A stretch of 64,000 bases of DNA from Micromonospora humi (GTDB lineage: Bacteria; Actinomycetota; Actinomycetes; Mycobacteriales; Micromonosporaceae), in NCBI RefSeq assembly GCF_900090105.1, contig NZ_FMDM01000010.1, positions 186,001 through 250,000 on the forward strand. The letters are read 5' to 3'. The notes beneath the pieces were generated by a model that had not been told where the DNA came from, did not search any database, and saw only the letters and a program-made list of their open reading frames with translations. A program made the translations under genes and the position numbers. Every line of letters begins with the position of its first letter. Position 1 is the stretch's first letter. Below, one piece after another: positions 8,743 through 17,304 of the stretch.

Positions 8743-10446
8743 CTATGCCGCATCGGCGTAGCAATCCACGGTGGACAGGTCGAGCGGGAAACGGACCGGG
8801 GTGTCGCCGAACAGCAGTCGGGTGGCCCGCGCGCCGGCGGCGGTGACCGCCTCGGTGACCGCGCCCGCCGCCTCGACCGGGCAGTGCACGATCACCTCGT
8901 CGTGCTGGAAGAAGACCAGCTCAGCATCGGTGCCGACCAACTCGGTGCGGAGCGTGGCGAGCAGCGTCGAGGCCCACTCGGCGGCGGTGGCCTGGATGAC
9001 GAAGTTACGGGTGAAGCGCCCCCGGGAGCGGGCCGCGCGCGCGGACGGGCTGTGCCGATCCACCTCGCCGTCCGGCGCCGTCTCGTCCCCGTCGGCGAAA
9101 CCCACCCCGCCCGGCGGGCAGGTGCGGCCCAACCACGACCGGACCAGGCCGCCCGCCTCGCCGGTGCGCGCCGCCGCCTCGACGTAGCCGAACGCGGTCG
9201 GATAGTTCTTCCGCAGCACCGCCAGCGCCGGCACCGCCGCGCCGCCGGTCTGCCCGTACATCGCGCCGAGCAGCGCCACCTTGGCCCGGGCCCGGTCACC
9301 GGCGAAGGCGTCGCGGGCCAGCGCCGCGTAGAGGTCGCCGGCACCACCGGCGGCGGCCAGCCGCTCGTCGCCGGAGACCGCGGCGAGCACCCGGGGTTCG
9401 AGCTGACCCGCGTCGGCCACCACGAACGTCCAGCCCGGGTCCGCCACCACCGCCCGCCGGATCACCTTCGGGATCTGCAACGCGCCGCCGCCCCGGGTCG
9501 CCCACCGGCCGGAGACCACGCCACCGGGCACGTACTCCGGGTGGAACCGGCCGCCGGACACCCAGGCGTCGCGCCAGGCCCAGCCGTGCGCCGTCCAGAT
9601 CCGGTAGAGCTCCTTGTATTCCAGGACCAGCGGCACCGCCGGGTGCTCCACCCCGCGCAGCACCCAGGCCCGGGTGTTCGGCAGCTCCACCCCCGCCCGG
9701 GCGAACGCCCGCAACAGCTCCGCCGGCGAGTCGGCGTGCAACCGGCGTACGCCGAACGCGGCGGCGATCCCGGCCTGGAGATCGGCCAGCCGGCGCGGTG
9801 GCCCGCCGACCGGGGACGCGTCGCCGAGCAGCTCGGCCAGGATCGCGTCGTGCACGTCGACCCGCCAGGGCAGGCCGACCGCGCCCATCTCGGCGGCGAT
9901 CAGCGCGCCGGCCGACTCGGCGGCCACCAGCAACCGGAACCGGCCCGGGTGCTCCGTCCCGGCGATCCGGGCGAGCTGATCGGCGTACACCCGGGTCAAC
10001 GCCGTGATGCCCGGGCCCGGCGGGCCGGACGGCGGATCGAACAGCGCGCCCTGGCCGTGGCCGGGCGGCTCCGGCGCCCGGGGCGCCGGGTCGGGCGGGA
10101 CCGGCGCGCCGGTCAGCCGGGCCCAGGCGGCGGGCAGCGCGCGCGGCTCACCCCAGCGGCCGGCGTGCCCGAGCAGCAACGCCTCGGTCAGCTCGACGTC
10201 GTGGCAGCGGTCGAGCCGGACGCCGGCGCGCAGCAGCGTGGGATAGACGCCCGCGCCGGAAGCCCACACCCAGCGCGGCCGGTCGGCGGCCTCGCGGTCG
10301 GCGACCGCGGCGGCCAGGTCGGCCACCTCCTCGGCCGGGCCGGCCGGGCTGCCGTGGGCGTGCAGCGGTTGCAGCACGCCGCCGCCCCGTTCGCCCGCCA
10401 CCACCGCCACCAGCACGGACGTGATTCTGCCTCGCCCCACCGACAC
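8743..10446 (-). CDS. DNA polymerase I-like protein (exonuclease-like plus family A polymerase)
   Basis: About 567 residues with a divergent N-terminal part (about 1-190), where a degenerate 3'-5' exonuclease fold is expected, and a C-terminal family A polymerase palm. Motif A reads VVADAGQLEPRVLA (usually DYSQIELR), motif B ARAKVALLGAMYGQ and motif C FFQHDEVIVHCP. The metal-binding aspartates of motifs A and C are kept. Actinobacteria carry this paralogue beside true PolA and its role is unclear. The frame extends to an ATG at 10488, but that codon lies inside a dispersed repeat. GTGs at 10446, 10440 and 10416 are better start candidates, none with a good ribosome-binding site. Confidence 0.8.
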   Translation of the reverse strand: MSVGRGRITSVLVAVVAGERGGGVLQPLHAHGSPAGPAEEVADLAAAVADREAADRPRWVWASGAGVYPTLLRAGVRLDRCHDVELTEALLLGHAGRWGEPRALPAAWARLTGAPVPPDPAPRAPEPPGHGQGALFDPPSGPPGPGITALTRVYADQLARIAGTEHPGRFRLLVAAESAGALIAAEMGAVGLPWRVDVHDAILAELLGDASPVGGPPRRLADLQAGIAAAFGVRRLHADSPAELLRAFARAGVELPNTRAWVLRGVEHPAVPLVLEYKELYRIWTAHGWAWRDAWVSGGRFHPEYVPGGVVSGRWATRGGGALQIPKVIRRAVVADPGWTFVVADAGQLEPRVLAAVSGDERLAAAGGAGDLYAALARDAFAGDRARAKVALLGAMYGQTGGAAVPALAVLRKNYPTAFGYVEAAARTGEAGGLVRSWLGRTCPPGGVGFADGDETAPDGEVDRHSPSARAARSRGRFTRNFVIQATAAEWASTLLATLRTELVGTDAELVFFQHDEVIVHCPVEAAGAVTEAVTAAGARATRLLFGDTPVRFPLDLSTVDCYADAA

Positions 10447-10454
10447 GCTGAGGT

Positions 10455-10539
10455 GTAAGGCGGGGGCCCCGCTTAACGTTTTCCGCATAGGCGGGGCCCC
10501 CGCTTAACACCACGCGGTTAAGCGGGGGCCCCGCCTAAC
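10455..10539. repeat. Dispersed GGGGCCCC hairpin repeat, copy A (extended)
   Basis: Two strong inverted repeats built on CGGGGGCCCCGC arms flanked by TTAAC, with a GTTTTCCGCATA-type spacer. A third arm (about 10517-10539) extends it, so alternative long hairpins can form. It begins about 25 bp after the stop codon of the downstream-most permease gene, where it can serve as a terminator. Related copies lie at 40160, 50445 and 62220. Confidence 0.85.
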
Positions 10540-10563
10540 GCACGCCCCGGCGAGGTCTGGCGG

Positions 10564-11520
10564 CTACTTGCCGACGCCGGCGGTGAGGCCGGACTGCACC
10601 TGACGCTGGAAGACGATGTACACGATCAGCACCGGCAGCATCGCCATGGTGACGCCGGCGAACAACCCGGACCAGTCGGACTTGTAGCCCTGGTTGACCG
10701 ACAGCTCGATCAACCCCTGCGCGATGACCTGGTGCTTCGGCTCACCGGCCACCGACTGCATGAGCAGCGTCGGCAGGTACCACTGGTTCCACTGGCCGAG
10801 CACGTTGAAGATGCCGATGCTGATCAGGCCCGGCTTGGCCATCGGCAGCATCACGCTGAAGAACGTGCGGGTGTGCGAGGCCCCGTCGACCTGGGCCGCC
10901 TCGGCGATCGAGTCGGGCAGCGTCCGGAAGAACGAGTGCATGAAGAAGATCGTGAACGACAGTGACCAGGCCACGTAGACCAGGATCAGCATCAGGTGCT
11001 TGTTCGGGCCGAGCAGCGGGAAGCTGATCCCGGTGTTGTAGACGCCCTTGAACAGCGGCACCGCCGCCAGGTAGATCGGCAGGGTCAGCCCGGACAGGAA
11101 CATGTAGTAGATCAGCCGGTTGCCGCGGAACTCGAACCGTGCGAGCGCGTACGCGGCCATCGAGCCGAGCAGCATGGTCAGCGTGACGCTGCCGACCAGC
11201 ACCAGCACGGTGTTCAGGAAGAACGCGCCCAGGTGCCCCTCGGTCCAGGCCCGGCCGAAGTTCTCCCAGTGCAGCTTGTCCGGGATCAGCGAGAGCGGCT
11301 TCCGGATCACCTCGGAGTCGTCCTTGAACGACGACATCACCACCCACAGCAGCGGGTAGATGACCATCAGCGTCCACACCACGAGGAACACGTGGGAGAA
11401 GCCGTTGAAGATCCGGGAGCCGACACCGCCGTGGTGCCGCTCCGCCCGGCGTACGGGGGCGGGGCTGGATCCGGTGGCGGCCTTGTCGGCCCGGTCGAGA
11501 CCGTGCGTCGCCGTGCTCAT
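10564..11520 (-). CDS. ngcG: Carbohydrate ABC transporter permease, NgcG type
   Basis: A 318-residue inner-membrane permease of the MalG class with six membrane spans and the cytoplasmic EAA loop EAAQVDGASHTRTFFSVMLP that docks the ATPase. The ATG at 11520 is chosen because GAAGGAGG sits 7 nt before it; the upstream permease stops 13 bp earlier. With the next two genes it forms an importer resembling NgcEFG, which takes up N-acetylglucosamine and chitobiose in Streptomyces. No ATPase gene is present, so a shared MsiK-like ATPase is inferred. Confidence 0.85.
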   Translation of the reverse strand: MSTATHGLDRADKAATGSSPAPVRRAERHHGGVGSRIFNGFSHVFLVVWTLMVIYPLLWVVMSSFKDDSEVIRKPLSLIPDKLHWENFGRAWTEGHLGAFFLNTVLVLVGSVTLTMLLGSMAAYALARFEFRGNRLIYYMFLSGLTLPIYLAAVPLFKGVYNTGISFPLLGPNKHLMLILVYVAWSLSFTIFFMHSFFRTLPDSIAEAAQVDGASHTRTFFSVMLPMAKPGLISIGIFNVLGQWNQWYLPTLLMQSVAGEPKHQVIAQGLIELSVNQGYKSDWSGLFAGVTMAMLPVLIVYIVFQRQVQSGLTAGVGK

Positions 11521-11533
11521 CGCCGCGCCTCCT

Positions 11534-12475
11534 TCAGTACTCGATACGGTCACGACGGGTGATCCTCAGCTGCAGCGCGGCGAGCAGGATCGTGAAGATG
11601 GCCAGCGCGACACCCATCGCGCAGGCGTAGCCGAACTGGCCCTTCTGGAACGCGGTGAAGTTGAGCACCGACGCGAAGATCTCGCTGGCGTGGTTCGGCC
11701 CGCCCTGGCTCGGCGTCATGACGAAGACCAGCGCGTACATGTCCAGCGCGATGAAGCCGAGGTAGACCCAGGCGACCGAGATGGTGTCGCGCAGCAGTGG
11801 CAGGGTCACCTTGAAGAACGTGTGGAACCGGCCCGCGCCGTCGAGGATGGCGGCCTCGTAGATGTCCTTCGGGATCGACTGCATGGCGGCGGAGAAGAGC
11901 ACCATGTAGAAGCCGGCCCCGCTCCAGACCGCGATGAGCAGCAGCCACCAGAGCACCGCCGGGATGCCGAGGAACGGCTCCGGGTCGGCGGTGAAGGCGA
12001 TCGGGTTGTCCGCGTCCACCAGCCCGATCTTGATCAGCAGACCGTTGATCAGACCCTGCTCGTCACTGCGGTAGATCTGCTGCCACATGACCGCGACCAC
12101 GACCAGCGAGAGCACCTGCGGGAAGAAGAAGATCACCTTGTAGAGGCCGGATCCGAACACCCCGCGGATGCCGGCCCTGTCCTCGCGCCCACCCACGTTG
12201 AGCAGGAACGCGAGGAGCAGGGCCAGCCCGATGGTGAACAGCGGCACGGTGACCAGGAAGAAAACGTTGTGCCAGAACGCCTTCCGGATCAGTTCGTCGG
12301 AGAACAGCCGGACGTAGTTGTCCAGCCCGACGAAGCGCTGGGAGTCCGAGTACCCACCCCAGTCGGTCAACGAGTACCCGGCCGCCTGCGCGAACGGCCA
12401 CACCACGTAGAACAGGTACAGCGCGACGGGCAGGGCCAGGAAGCCCGTGACGAAACGCGCGACTCCGTGCCGCAT
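11534..12475 (-). CDS. ngcF: Carbohydrate ABC transporter permease, NgcF type
   Basis: A 313-residue MalF-class permease with hydrophobic spans throughout and the EAA loop EAAILDGAGRFHTFFKVTLP. The start is placed at the ATG at 12475, nine bases after GAGGAA; a GTG at 12484 abuts that Shine-Dalgarno directly. The gene lies 22 bp downstream of the binding-protein gene and 13 bp before its partner permease, so all three are one transcription unit. Confidence 0.85.
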   Translation of the reverse strand: MRHGVARFVTGFLALPVALYLFYVVWPFAQAAGYSLTDWGGYSDSQRFVGLDNYVRLFSDELIRKAFWHNVFFLVTVPLFTIGLALLLAFLLNVGGREDRAGIRGVFGSGLYKVIFFFPQVLSLVVVAVMWQQIYRSDEQGLINGLLIKIGLVDADNPIAFTADPEPFLGIPAVLWWLLLIAVWSGAGFYMVLFSAAMQSIPKDIYEAAILDGAGRFHTFFKVTLPLLRDTISVAWVYLGFIALDMYALVFVMTPSQGGPNHASEIFASVLNFTAFQKGQFGYACAMGVALAIFTILLAALQLRITRRDRIEY

Positions 12476-12497
12476 TGGACTCACTTCCTCGACGAGA

Positions 12498-13910
12498 TCA
12501 GGCGGTGCGGGTCTGCTTCTTGATCGACGAGTCCTTGGCGACCTTGTCGGCGGCCGCCTGCATCTTGTCGACGAACTGCTGCGCGGTGAGCCGGCCGGCG
12601 AAGAGCTCCTCGGAGAGGTTCTGGCTCTCCTTGTCCAGGTCGGCGTAGAAGTCCGGGAACTTCACCGAGATCAGGTCCGAACTGCCGCCCTTCACCACGG
12701 CGTTGGCCGAGGCGAGCGCGCTGTCCTGGACCTTGTCGCCGGAGCCCTTGGTCGAGGCCAGCGACTTGGTCAGCTCGGCGAACTTCGCCGAGCCCTCCTT
12801 GGACAGGATGGCCCGCAGGAACTCCTTGGCGGCCGCCTTGTTCGGCGCCTTGCTGGGCACCACGAAGCCCTCGCCGGAGGCGGCGAAGACGTCCTTGGCG
12901 GCCTTGTCGCCGCTGTTGCTCCAGTAGTCCGAGAGGGTCAGCTCGAAGCCCGGCGGGATGGTCGCCGCCATCTCGTTCTTCAGCCACGTGCCGACCTGGA
13001 TGAACGCGGCCTTGCCGTCCAGCCAGGCCTGCTGCGACTGGGTGTGGTTGAGCTTGCCCGGCAGCAGCAGCTTGTCCTTGACCAGCTTCTCCCACGGCTG
13101 CAGCGCGGCGACGATGCCGTCGGCCTTCCAGGCGCCGTCCTTGAGGTTGTCGATGTCGATGACGGCCTGCTTGCCGACCGCCTTCCAGATGCTGGCGAAC
13201 AGACCCCAGCGCGGGTAGTAGCCGTGGATGGCGTCGTGCACGTACGGCGCCATGCCCTTGGCCTTGATCTTCGGCGCCAGGGCGAAGAACTCGTCCCAGG
13301 TCGTCGGCGCCGTCCAGCCCTCCTTCTTGAACAGCGCGGCGTTGTACCAGTTGCCCCAGACCGTGTAGGCCACGTTCACCACGTAGAACTTGCCGTTCTG
13401 GGTGCCGTCGCCGACCGTGCCCGGCAGCAGCGAGTCGCCGACCGTCCCCTCGCCGTCCCAGGCCGGCGCGGTGAGCAGGTCGTCGAGCGGCTCGATGGCA
13501 CCCTCGTTGATCAGCGTGCTGCGGTCCATCATGTCGGCGCCCGAGTTCATCACCAGGTCGCTCGGCTGGGTCGCCATCTTCGGCTGCTCTTCGGTCTTGA
13601 TCTTCTGGGTGGAAGACATGTTGACCGTGACCTTGGGGTGCTTGGCGTTGAAGACGACGGTGTCCTCCTTGGCCCACTGGTCGCCCAGCCCGCCGTTGAA
13701 GACCACCACCTTGACCGCGCTGTCGTCCTTGACGCCGAACGGGTTGTCCTTGCTCTTGGCCGCGCCGCCGCCGCTGTCGGACTTGCTCGGCTCGCTGCCG
13801 GCGCAGGCGCTGAGCAGACCGGCCGCCGGAACGGCCAGCAGGCCCGCCGCGCCGGCGCGCTGCAGCAGGGTCCGACGGCTGAGGTCGGACTTCTCGGGGG
13901 TAACCGACAT
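12498..13910 (-). CDS. ngcE: Sugar-binding lipoprotein of an NgcE-type importer
   Basis: A 470-residue family 1 extracellular solute-binding protein. The N-terminus has a twin-arginine motif (SRRTLL, R12-R13), a hydrophobic stretch and the lipobox LSAC with Cys36, so it is probably exported folded and lipid-anchored. The mature part opens with VKVVVFNGGLGDQWA, typical of NgcE-like proteins. Neighbouring SIS-domain, RpiR and GlcNAc-kinase genes support an amino sugar (GlcNAc or chitobiose) as ligand. It is clearly paralogous to the binding protein at 19816-21231 (shared VVxFNGG, LLPGTV and TWDE blocks). Confidence 0.87.
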   Translation of the reverse strand: MSVTPEKSDLSRRTLLQRAGAAGLLAVPAAGLLSACAGSEPSKSDSGGGAAKSKDNPFGVKDDSAVKVVVFNGGLGDQWAKEDTVVFNAKHPKVTVNMSSTQKIKTEEQPKMATQPSDLVMNSGADMMDRSTLINEGAIEPLDDLLTAPAWDGEGTVGDSLLPGTVGDGTQNGKFYVVNVAYTVWGNWYNAALFKKEGWTAPTTWDEFFALAPKIKAKGMAPYVHDAIHGYYPRWGLFASIWKAVGKQAVIDIDNLKDGAWKADGIVAALQPWEKLVKDKLLLPGKLNHTQSQQAWLDGKAAFIQVGTWLKNEMAATIPPGFELTLSDYWSNSGDKAAKDVFAASGEGFVVPSKAPNKAAAKEFLRAILSKEGSAKFAELTKSLASTKGSGDKVQDSALASANAVVKGGSSDLISVKFPDFYADLDKESQNLSEELFAGRLTAQQFVDKMQAAADKVAKDSSIKKQTRTA

Positions 13911-13934
13911 GGTGTCTCTCCTTGTGGTGTCGGG

Positions 13935-14684
13935 TCAGGCGGTCCGCCGGAGGCGCCCGGCGTACCGCGACTCGAGGGCGAGGTTGTGCTCGTCCCCACC
14001 GGGGACGTTGGCGGAGAGATAGACAGGGGGTACCTCTCCGGCCTGGTGGAACCGTCGTACGACCTCGGCGGTCAGCAACTGCGCGAGCAGCGCCGCGGTG
14101 ACCGAGGAGACCGCACAGACCGCGCCGCCGCCCTCGAGCGGCAGCAGTGCGTCGCCGTACGGCGCGCCGTTGTCCAGCACGACGTCGGCGAGGTCGGCGA
14201 GTCGGTGCCCGGAGGGGTGCCGAGGGGCGACCCGGGCGGTGTGCTCGACCGAGGTGACCGCGATCAACGGATGGCCGCCGCGCTTGACCAGCATCGCCAG
14301 CTCGACCACCGAGCCGTTGATGCCGGACTGCGAGGCGACCACGAACACGTCCTCCGGCTGCGGCGCGGCGAGGGCGTAGAGCCGGTGCGCCACCTCCGGG
14401 TCGCGTTCCAGCTTGGGGTCGGCGAGCACGTCGCGGGGCGCGTCGCCGTGCAGCACGAGGTCGTGCAGGGAGAGCCGGTTGGTGGGGACCAGGCCGCCGG
14501 CGCGCGCGACCAGCTCGGCGGCGAACGCCTCCGAGTGGCCGGCGCCGAACGCCTGGAGGACGCCGCCGGCGCGCAGGCCGTCGGCGATCAGACCGGCCGC
14601 CCGGTCCACCGCCACCGCCTGGCTGTCCACCAGCCGGTCGAGCACCGGGCGGACGGCGTCCGCGTACCCCTGGGCACTGATCAT
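13935..14684 (-). CDS. SIS-domain sugar-phosphate binding protein
   Basis: A 249-residue phosphosugar-binding (SIS) protein of the UPF0309 type, with LQAFGAGHSEAFAAEL and VASQSGINGSVVELAM as the two phosphate-binding Ser/Gly loops. The family resembles isomerase or deaminase domains, but its reaction is not established. The ATG overlaps the stop of the RpiR regulator gene by 4 bp (ATGA), and the importer genes follow 24 bp later. It therefore probably acts on the phosphorylated product of the imported amino sugar, or senses it. Confidence 0.82.
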   Translation of the reverse strand: MISAQGYADAVRPVLDRLVDSQAVAVDRAAGLIADGLRAGGVLQAFGAGHSEAFAAELVARAGGLVPTNRLSLHDLVLHGDAPRDVLADPKLERDPEVAHRLYALAAPQPEDVFVVASQSGINGSVVELAMLVKRGGHPLIAVTSVEHTARVAPRHPSGHRLADLADVVLDNGAPYGDALLPLEGGGAVCAVSSVTAALLAQLLTAEVVRRFHQAGEVPPVYLSANVPGGDEHNLALESRYAGRLRRTA

Positions 14685-15628
14685 GAGAGGGACCCCTTCG
14701 CGGCCTTGTGCCCGTCGACGGCCTGGGCGGTACGCCGGAAGGCCGCGTGGGCGCGGTCGTGGGTGCGCTGCGCCACCGCGATGTAGAGCAGGTCGAGCAC
14801 GACGAGCTGCGGGTGCCGGGCGGAGAGCGCGTCCGGCCGGAAGGTCGTCGCCTGGCTTGCGGTGACCAGGACGATGTCGGCGAGTTCGGCCAGCGGCGAG
14901 CGCGGGAAGCCGGTCAACGCGACAGTGGTGGCCCCGCGGCTGCCCGCCTCGGCGAGCAGCTCGATGGTCTCCCGGGTCTGACCGGTGTGCGAGATCCCGA
15001 GCGCGACGTCGCCGACGCCCAGCAGCGCGGCGCTGGCCAACCCCTCGTGCACGTCGCTCCAGGCCCAGGCCGCCACCCCGATGCGGTGCAGGCTGAACTG
15101 CATCTCCTCGCCGACCAGCGCGCTGCCGCTGGCGCCGAAGATGTTCACCCGGCTGGCCCCGGCGATGGCCACCGCCGCCCGCTCCACCTCGCCCAGGTCG
15201 AGCAGCGCGGCGGTGTCGTGCATGGCCCGGGTGTCGGCGGCCATGATCTGGTCGAGCACCCGGGACAGCGGGTCGCCGGGTTGGATCTCCCGGCCGATGT
15301 CGACGGTCCAGCCGGCGGAGCGCGCCCGGCCGGTCTCCGCGGCGATGCCGAGTCGGAGGTCGGCGTAGCCCTCGAAGCCCATGGCCCGGCAGAACCGGGT
15401 GATGGTCGCCGGCGACGTGCCGCTCCGCTCGGCCAGTTCGACGATGGTCGCCCGGGCGGCTGCCTCCGGGTCGCTGAGCACGTGCTCGGCGACCCGGCGC
15501 AGCGCCCCGGTCAGCTCACCCGCACCGGCCCGGACCCTGGCCAGCACCCCGTCGACGCCCCGCCGGTCGGCCGGAGCGGCTTCGACCACCGCGGTCGCCG
15601 CGGAGGTCTCGACGTCGTGCTCGGCCAT
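14681..15628 (-). CDS. MurR/RpiR-family transcriptional regulator
   Basis: A 315-residue regulator with an N-terminal HTH_6 domain (about 25-105; recognition segment SPATITRFCRAMGFEGYADL) and a C-terminal SIS domain (about 140-275) that would bind a sugar phosphate. It heads the operon of SIS protein and NgcEFG-like importer and is divergent from a GlcNAc-type kinase gene, so it probably controls both by sensing amino-sugar phosphate. Upstream AAAGG is 9 nt from the ATG. Candidate operators lie at 15668-15725. Confidence 0.87.
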   Translation of the reverse strand: MAEHDVETSAATAVVEAAPADRRGVDGVLARVRAGAGELTGALRRVAEHVLSDPEAAARATIVELAERSGTSPATITRFCRAMGFEGYADLRLGIAAETGRARSAGWTVDIGREIQPGDPLSRVLDQIMAADTRAMHDTAALLDLGEVERAAVAIAGASRVNIFGASGSALVGEEMQFSLHRIGVAAWAWSDVHEGLASAALLGVGDVALGISHTGQTRETIELLAEAGSRGATTVALTGFPRSPLAELADIVLVTASQATTFRPDALSARHPQLVVLDLLYIAVAQRTHDRAHAAFRRTAQAVDGHKAAKGSLS

Positions 15629-15667
15629 CGGCGGAAGCCTTTCGGAAAAGAGTGTTAACTGTTAGTG

Positions 15668-15725
15668 GTAAAAGTTCTTACTGAAGGGCCCTCCGTGTCA
15701 AGACCGTGGGCGAAGTTTTCAAACT
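15668..15725. promoter_or_regulatory. Candidate operators between rpiR and the kinase gene
   Basis: This AT-richer intergenic stretch holds two small inverted repeats. One is GTAAAAGTTCTTAC (15668-15681; outer GTAA/TTAC arms, 10 of 14 positions symmetrical). The other is AGTTTTCAAACT (15714-15725; perfect 5-bp arms around TC). Their place between the divergent regulator and kinase genes suits binding by the SIS-domain repressor. This is inferred from position and symmetry only. Confidence 0.4.
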
Positions 15726-15786
15726 GTTACCTGCCGCACCGCCGCGATCTTGCGCACCGGGGGCCCGGCCGGACAGCATGAGGACC

Positions 15787-16776
15787 ATGTCGGACACCGT
15801 CGTGGTCGGCCTCGACGTCGGGGGTACGTCCACCCGCGCCGCCGCCCTGGGCCTCGACGGCGCACGCCTGGGCGCCGGCCGGGCCGGCGGCGGCAATCCG
15901 ACCAGCCACGGCGCCGAGCGGGCCGCCGCCGAACTGCTCGCCGCCCTGCGCGCGGCGCTCGCCGACGTCGACCCGAACCGGGTACGCGCCGGCGTGATCG
16001 GCCTCGCCGGCGCCGGCCGCCTCCTGGCCGACCCGCAGGGGCGCGCCGCGTTCGACCGGGCCTGGGCCGACGCGGGGCTGCGCTGCCCGTACACGGTGCA
16101 CGGCGACGCCCTGGTCGCCTACGCCTCCGGCACCGCCACCCCGGACGGCACCGTCCTCATCGCCGGCACCGGCGCGATCGCCGCCCAGGTCCGCGAGCTG
16201 CGCCTGGACCGCACCGCCGACGGCCACGGCTGGCTGCTCGGCGACGCCGGCTCCGGGTTCTGGCTCGGCCGCGAGGCGGTCCGCCGGCTCCTGGCCGACC
16301 TGGACCGCGCCGAAGCGCCGGGCGAACTGGGTCGCCGTGTCCTGGCGGAGCTGACCGGCACCAGCGAGGTGGCCGCCCGCCCTCGGACGACAGTCGACGC
16401 CGTGGTGCAGGCGGTGACCCGCCGCCCGCCGGTGGAACTGGCCCGCTTCGCGCCGCTCGTCGTCGCGGCGGCCCGCGCGGGCGAGCCGACCGGCGCCGCC
16501 CTGATCGCCGAGGCCGCCGCGCTGCTGGCCGAGAGCGTCTCCCGGATCCGCCCCGCAGGCGCGGCCGACCCCGTGGTGCTCGGCGGCGGTCTGCTCACCG
16601 GCGCCACCCCGCTGGCCGCCGCCGTCCGCGCCGAACTGGCCCGGCGCTGGCCGGCCGCGCCGCTGCACGGTGCCGGCGACGGTGCCGCCGCCGCGGCCTG
16701 GCTCGCCGCCCGCGACCTGCCCGAGGTGACCGACCCGACCGCGCTGCACGCCCGGCTCGTCCCGCCGCCCGCCTGA
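15787..16776 (+). CDS. N-acetylglucosamine kinase-like (BadF/BcrA-type ATPase fold)
   Basis: A 329-residue sugar kinase of the actin-like ATPase superfamily: phosphate-1 loop GLDVGGTSTRAA, phosphate-2 loop IAGTGAIAA, the LLGDAGSGFWLGREA block of the GlcNAc-kinase/BadF family and adenosine loop VVLGGGLLTG near the end. It would phosphorylate the imported amino sugar in the cytoplasm. The ATG at 15787 (SD-like GAGGA close by) gives the family-typical N-terminus; an ATG at 15778 and a longer frame from 15706 are alternatives. It is divergent from the RpiR regulator. The exact sugar is inferred from context. Confidence 0.83.
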   Translation: MSDTVVVGLDVGGTSTRAAALGLDGARLGAGRAGGGNPTSHGAERAAAELLAALRAALADVDPNRVRAGVIGLAGAGRLLADPQGRAAFDRAWADAGLRCPYTVHGDALVAYASGTATPDGTVLIAGTGAIAAQVRELRLDRTADGHGWLLGDAGSGFWLGREAVRRLLADLDRAEAPGELGRRVLAELTGTSEVAARPRTTVDAVVQAVTRRPPVELARFAPLVVAAARAGEPTGAALIAEAAALLAESVSRIRPAGAADPVVLGGGLLTGATPLAAAVRAELARRWPAAPLHGAGDGAAAAAWLAARDLPEVTDPTALHARLVPPPA

Positions 16777-16821
16777 CCCGCGCCCCGCGCCCCGCGCCGA
16801 CGGGTGGTAGCCCTCCACCTC

Positions 16822-16907
16822 CCTTTGGAGCTGAGAGCACGCACGACTCCACCCGGTCGAAGGGCGGTAGCGGCTGGTTGAGTCGTTCCCGCTCTCAGCT
16901 CCAAAGG
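16822..16907. repeat. Long hairpin with 17-bp perfect arms
   Basis: The arms at 16822-16838 and 16891-16907 are perfect inverted copies (left arm CCTTTGGAGCTGAGAGC). The inner sequence pairs partly (CGACTC / GAGTCG). It follows the kinase gene by about 45 bp and may terminate it, but the arm sequence does not resemble the GGGGCCCC hairpins, so it looks like a separate repeat type. Confidence 0.75.
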
Positions 16908-16951
16908 CGTCCGAGAGCCGCCGTCCGGGTCGCGGCAGAAGGGCCGCGTGG

Positions 16952-17031
16952 CGCCTACAAACTTGATGACGCCGGTGACTCAGCAACTGGCCGGCCGCCG
17001 TGAGTCATCCGCGTCATCAAGTCTGTAGGCG
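16952..17031. repeat. Inverted-repeat element, 31-bp arms (second repeat family)
   Basis: Two inverted copies of a 31-bp sequence (16952-16982 and 17001-17031) match at 28 of 31 positions and are separated by 18 bp. Each arm runs from CGCCTACA through CTTGATGACGC to GACTCA. A single half-copy occurs at 46541-46571. The rest of the 528-bp gap between 16777 and 17304 holds no supportable gene. Confidence 0.75.
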
Positions 17032-17264
17032 TGGACCCGCCGCCTGTTCCCAGCCGGCCCACGGGCGTCCGGAACGGGCCGTCGGCGGCAAGGGCGCGGG
17101 CGGTGCGGCGGGACCGCCCCGTCGAGCCGTTCATCGGGTTGCGGAACGGTCCGGGAACACGCGCCTACACCCGGGCGTTGCCCGGCGGATCCGATCAGAA
17201 TCGGTCAGCGCATACCTCGCACCCTGATCGGCACCGGTGGGAGACGCCTCCGGTCAGACGCAAC

Positions 17265-17295
17265 GAGGGCCGGCCGACAGGATCGGCCGGCCCTC
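17265..17295 (-). terminator. Strong hairpin terminator
   Basis: A perfect 13-bp stem (GAGGGCCGGCCGA / TCGGCCGGCCCTC) closes a 5-nt loop directly after the stop codon of the gene at 17305-17907. There is no U-run, as is usual in high-GC actinobacteria. Confidence 0.8.
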
Positions 17296-17304
17296 GGGGT
17301 CCAC

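Noticed and set aside
10447..10488. ATG at 10488 as the start of the polymerase-like gene
   Set aside because: This codon belongs to the core of a dispersed hairpin repeat found after other genes, so the match is probably accidental.
16777..17304. Short open frames in the gap after the kinase gene
   Set aside because: They overlap the inverted repeats, have no Shine-Dalgarno or leaderless promoter and look random in composition.
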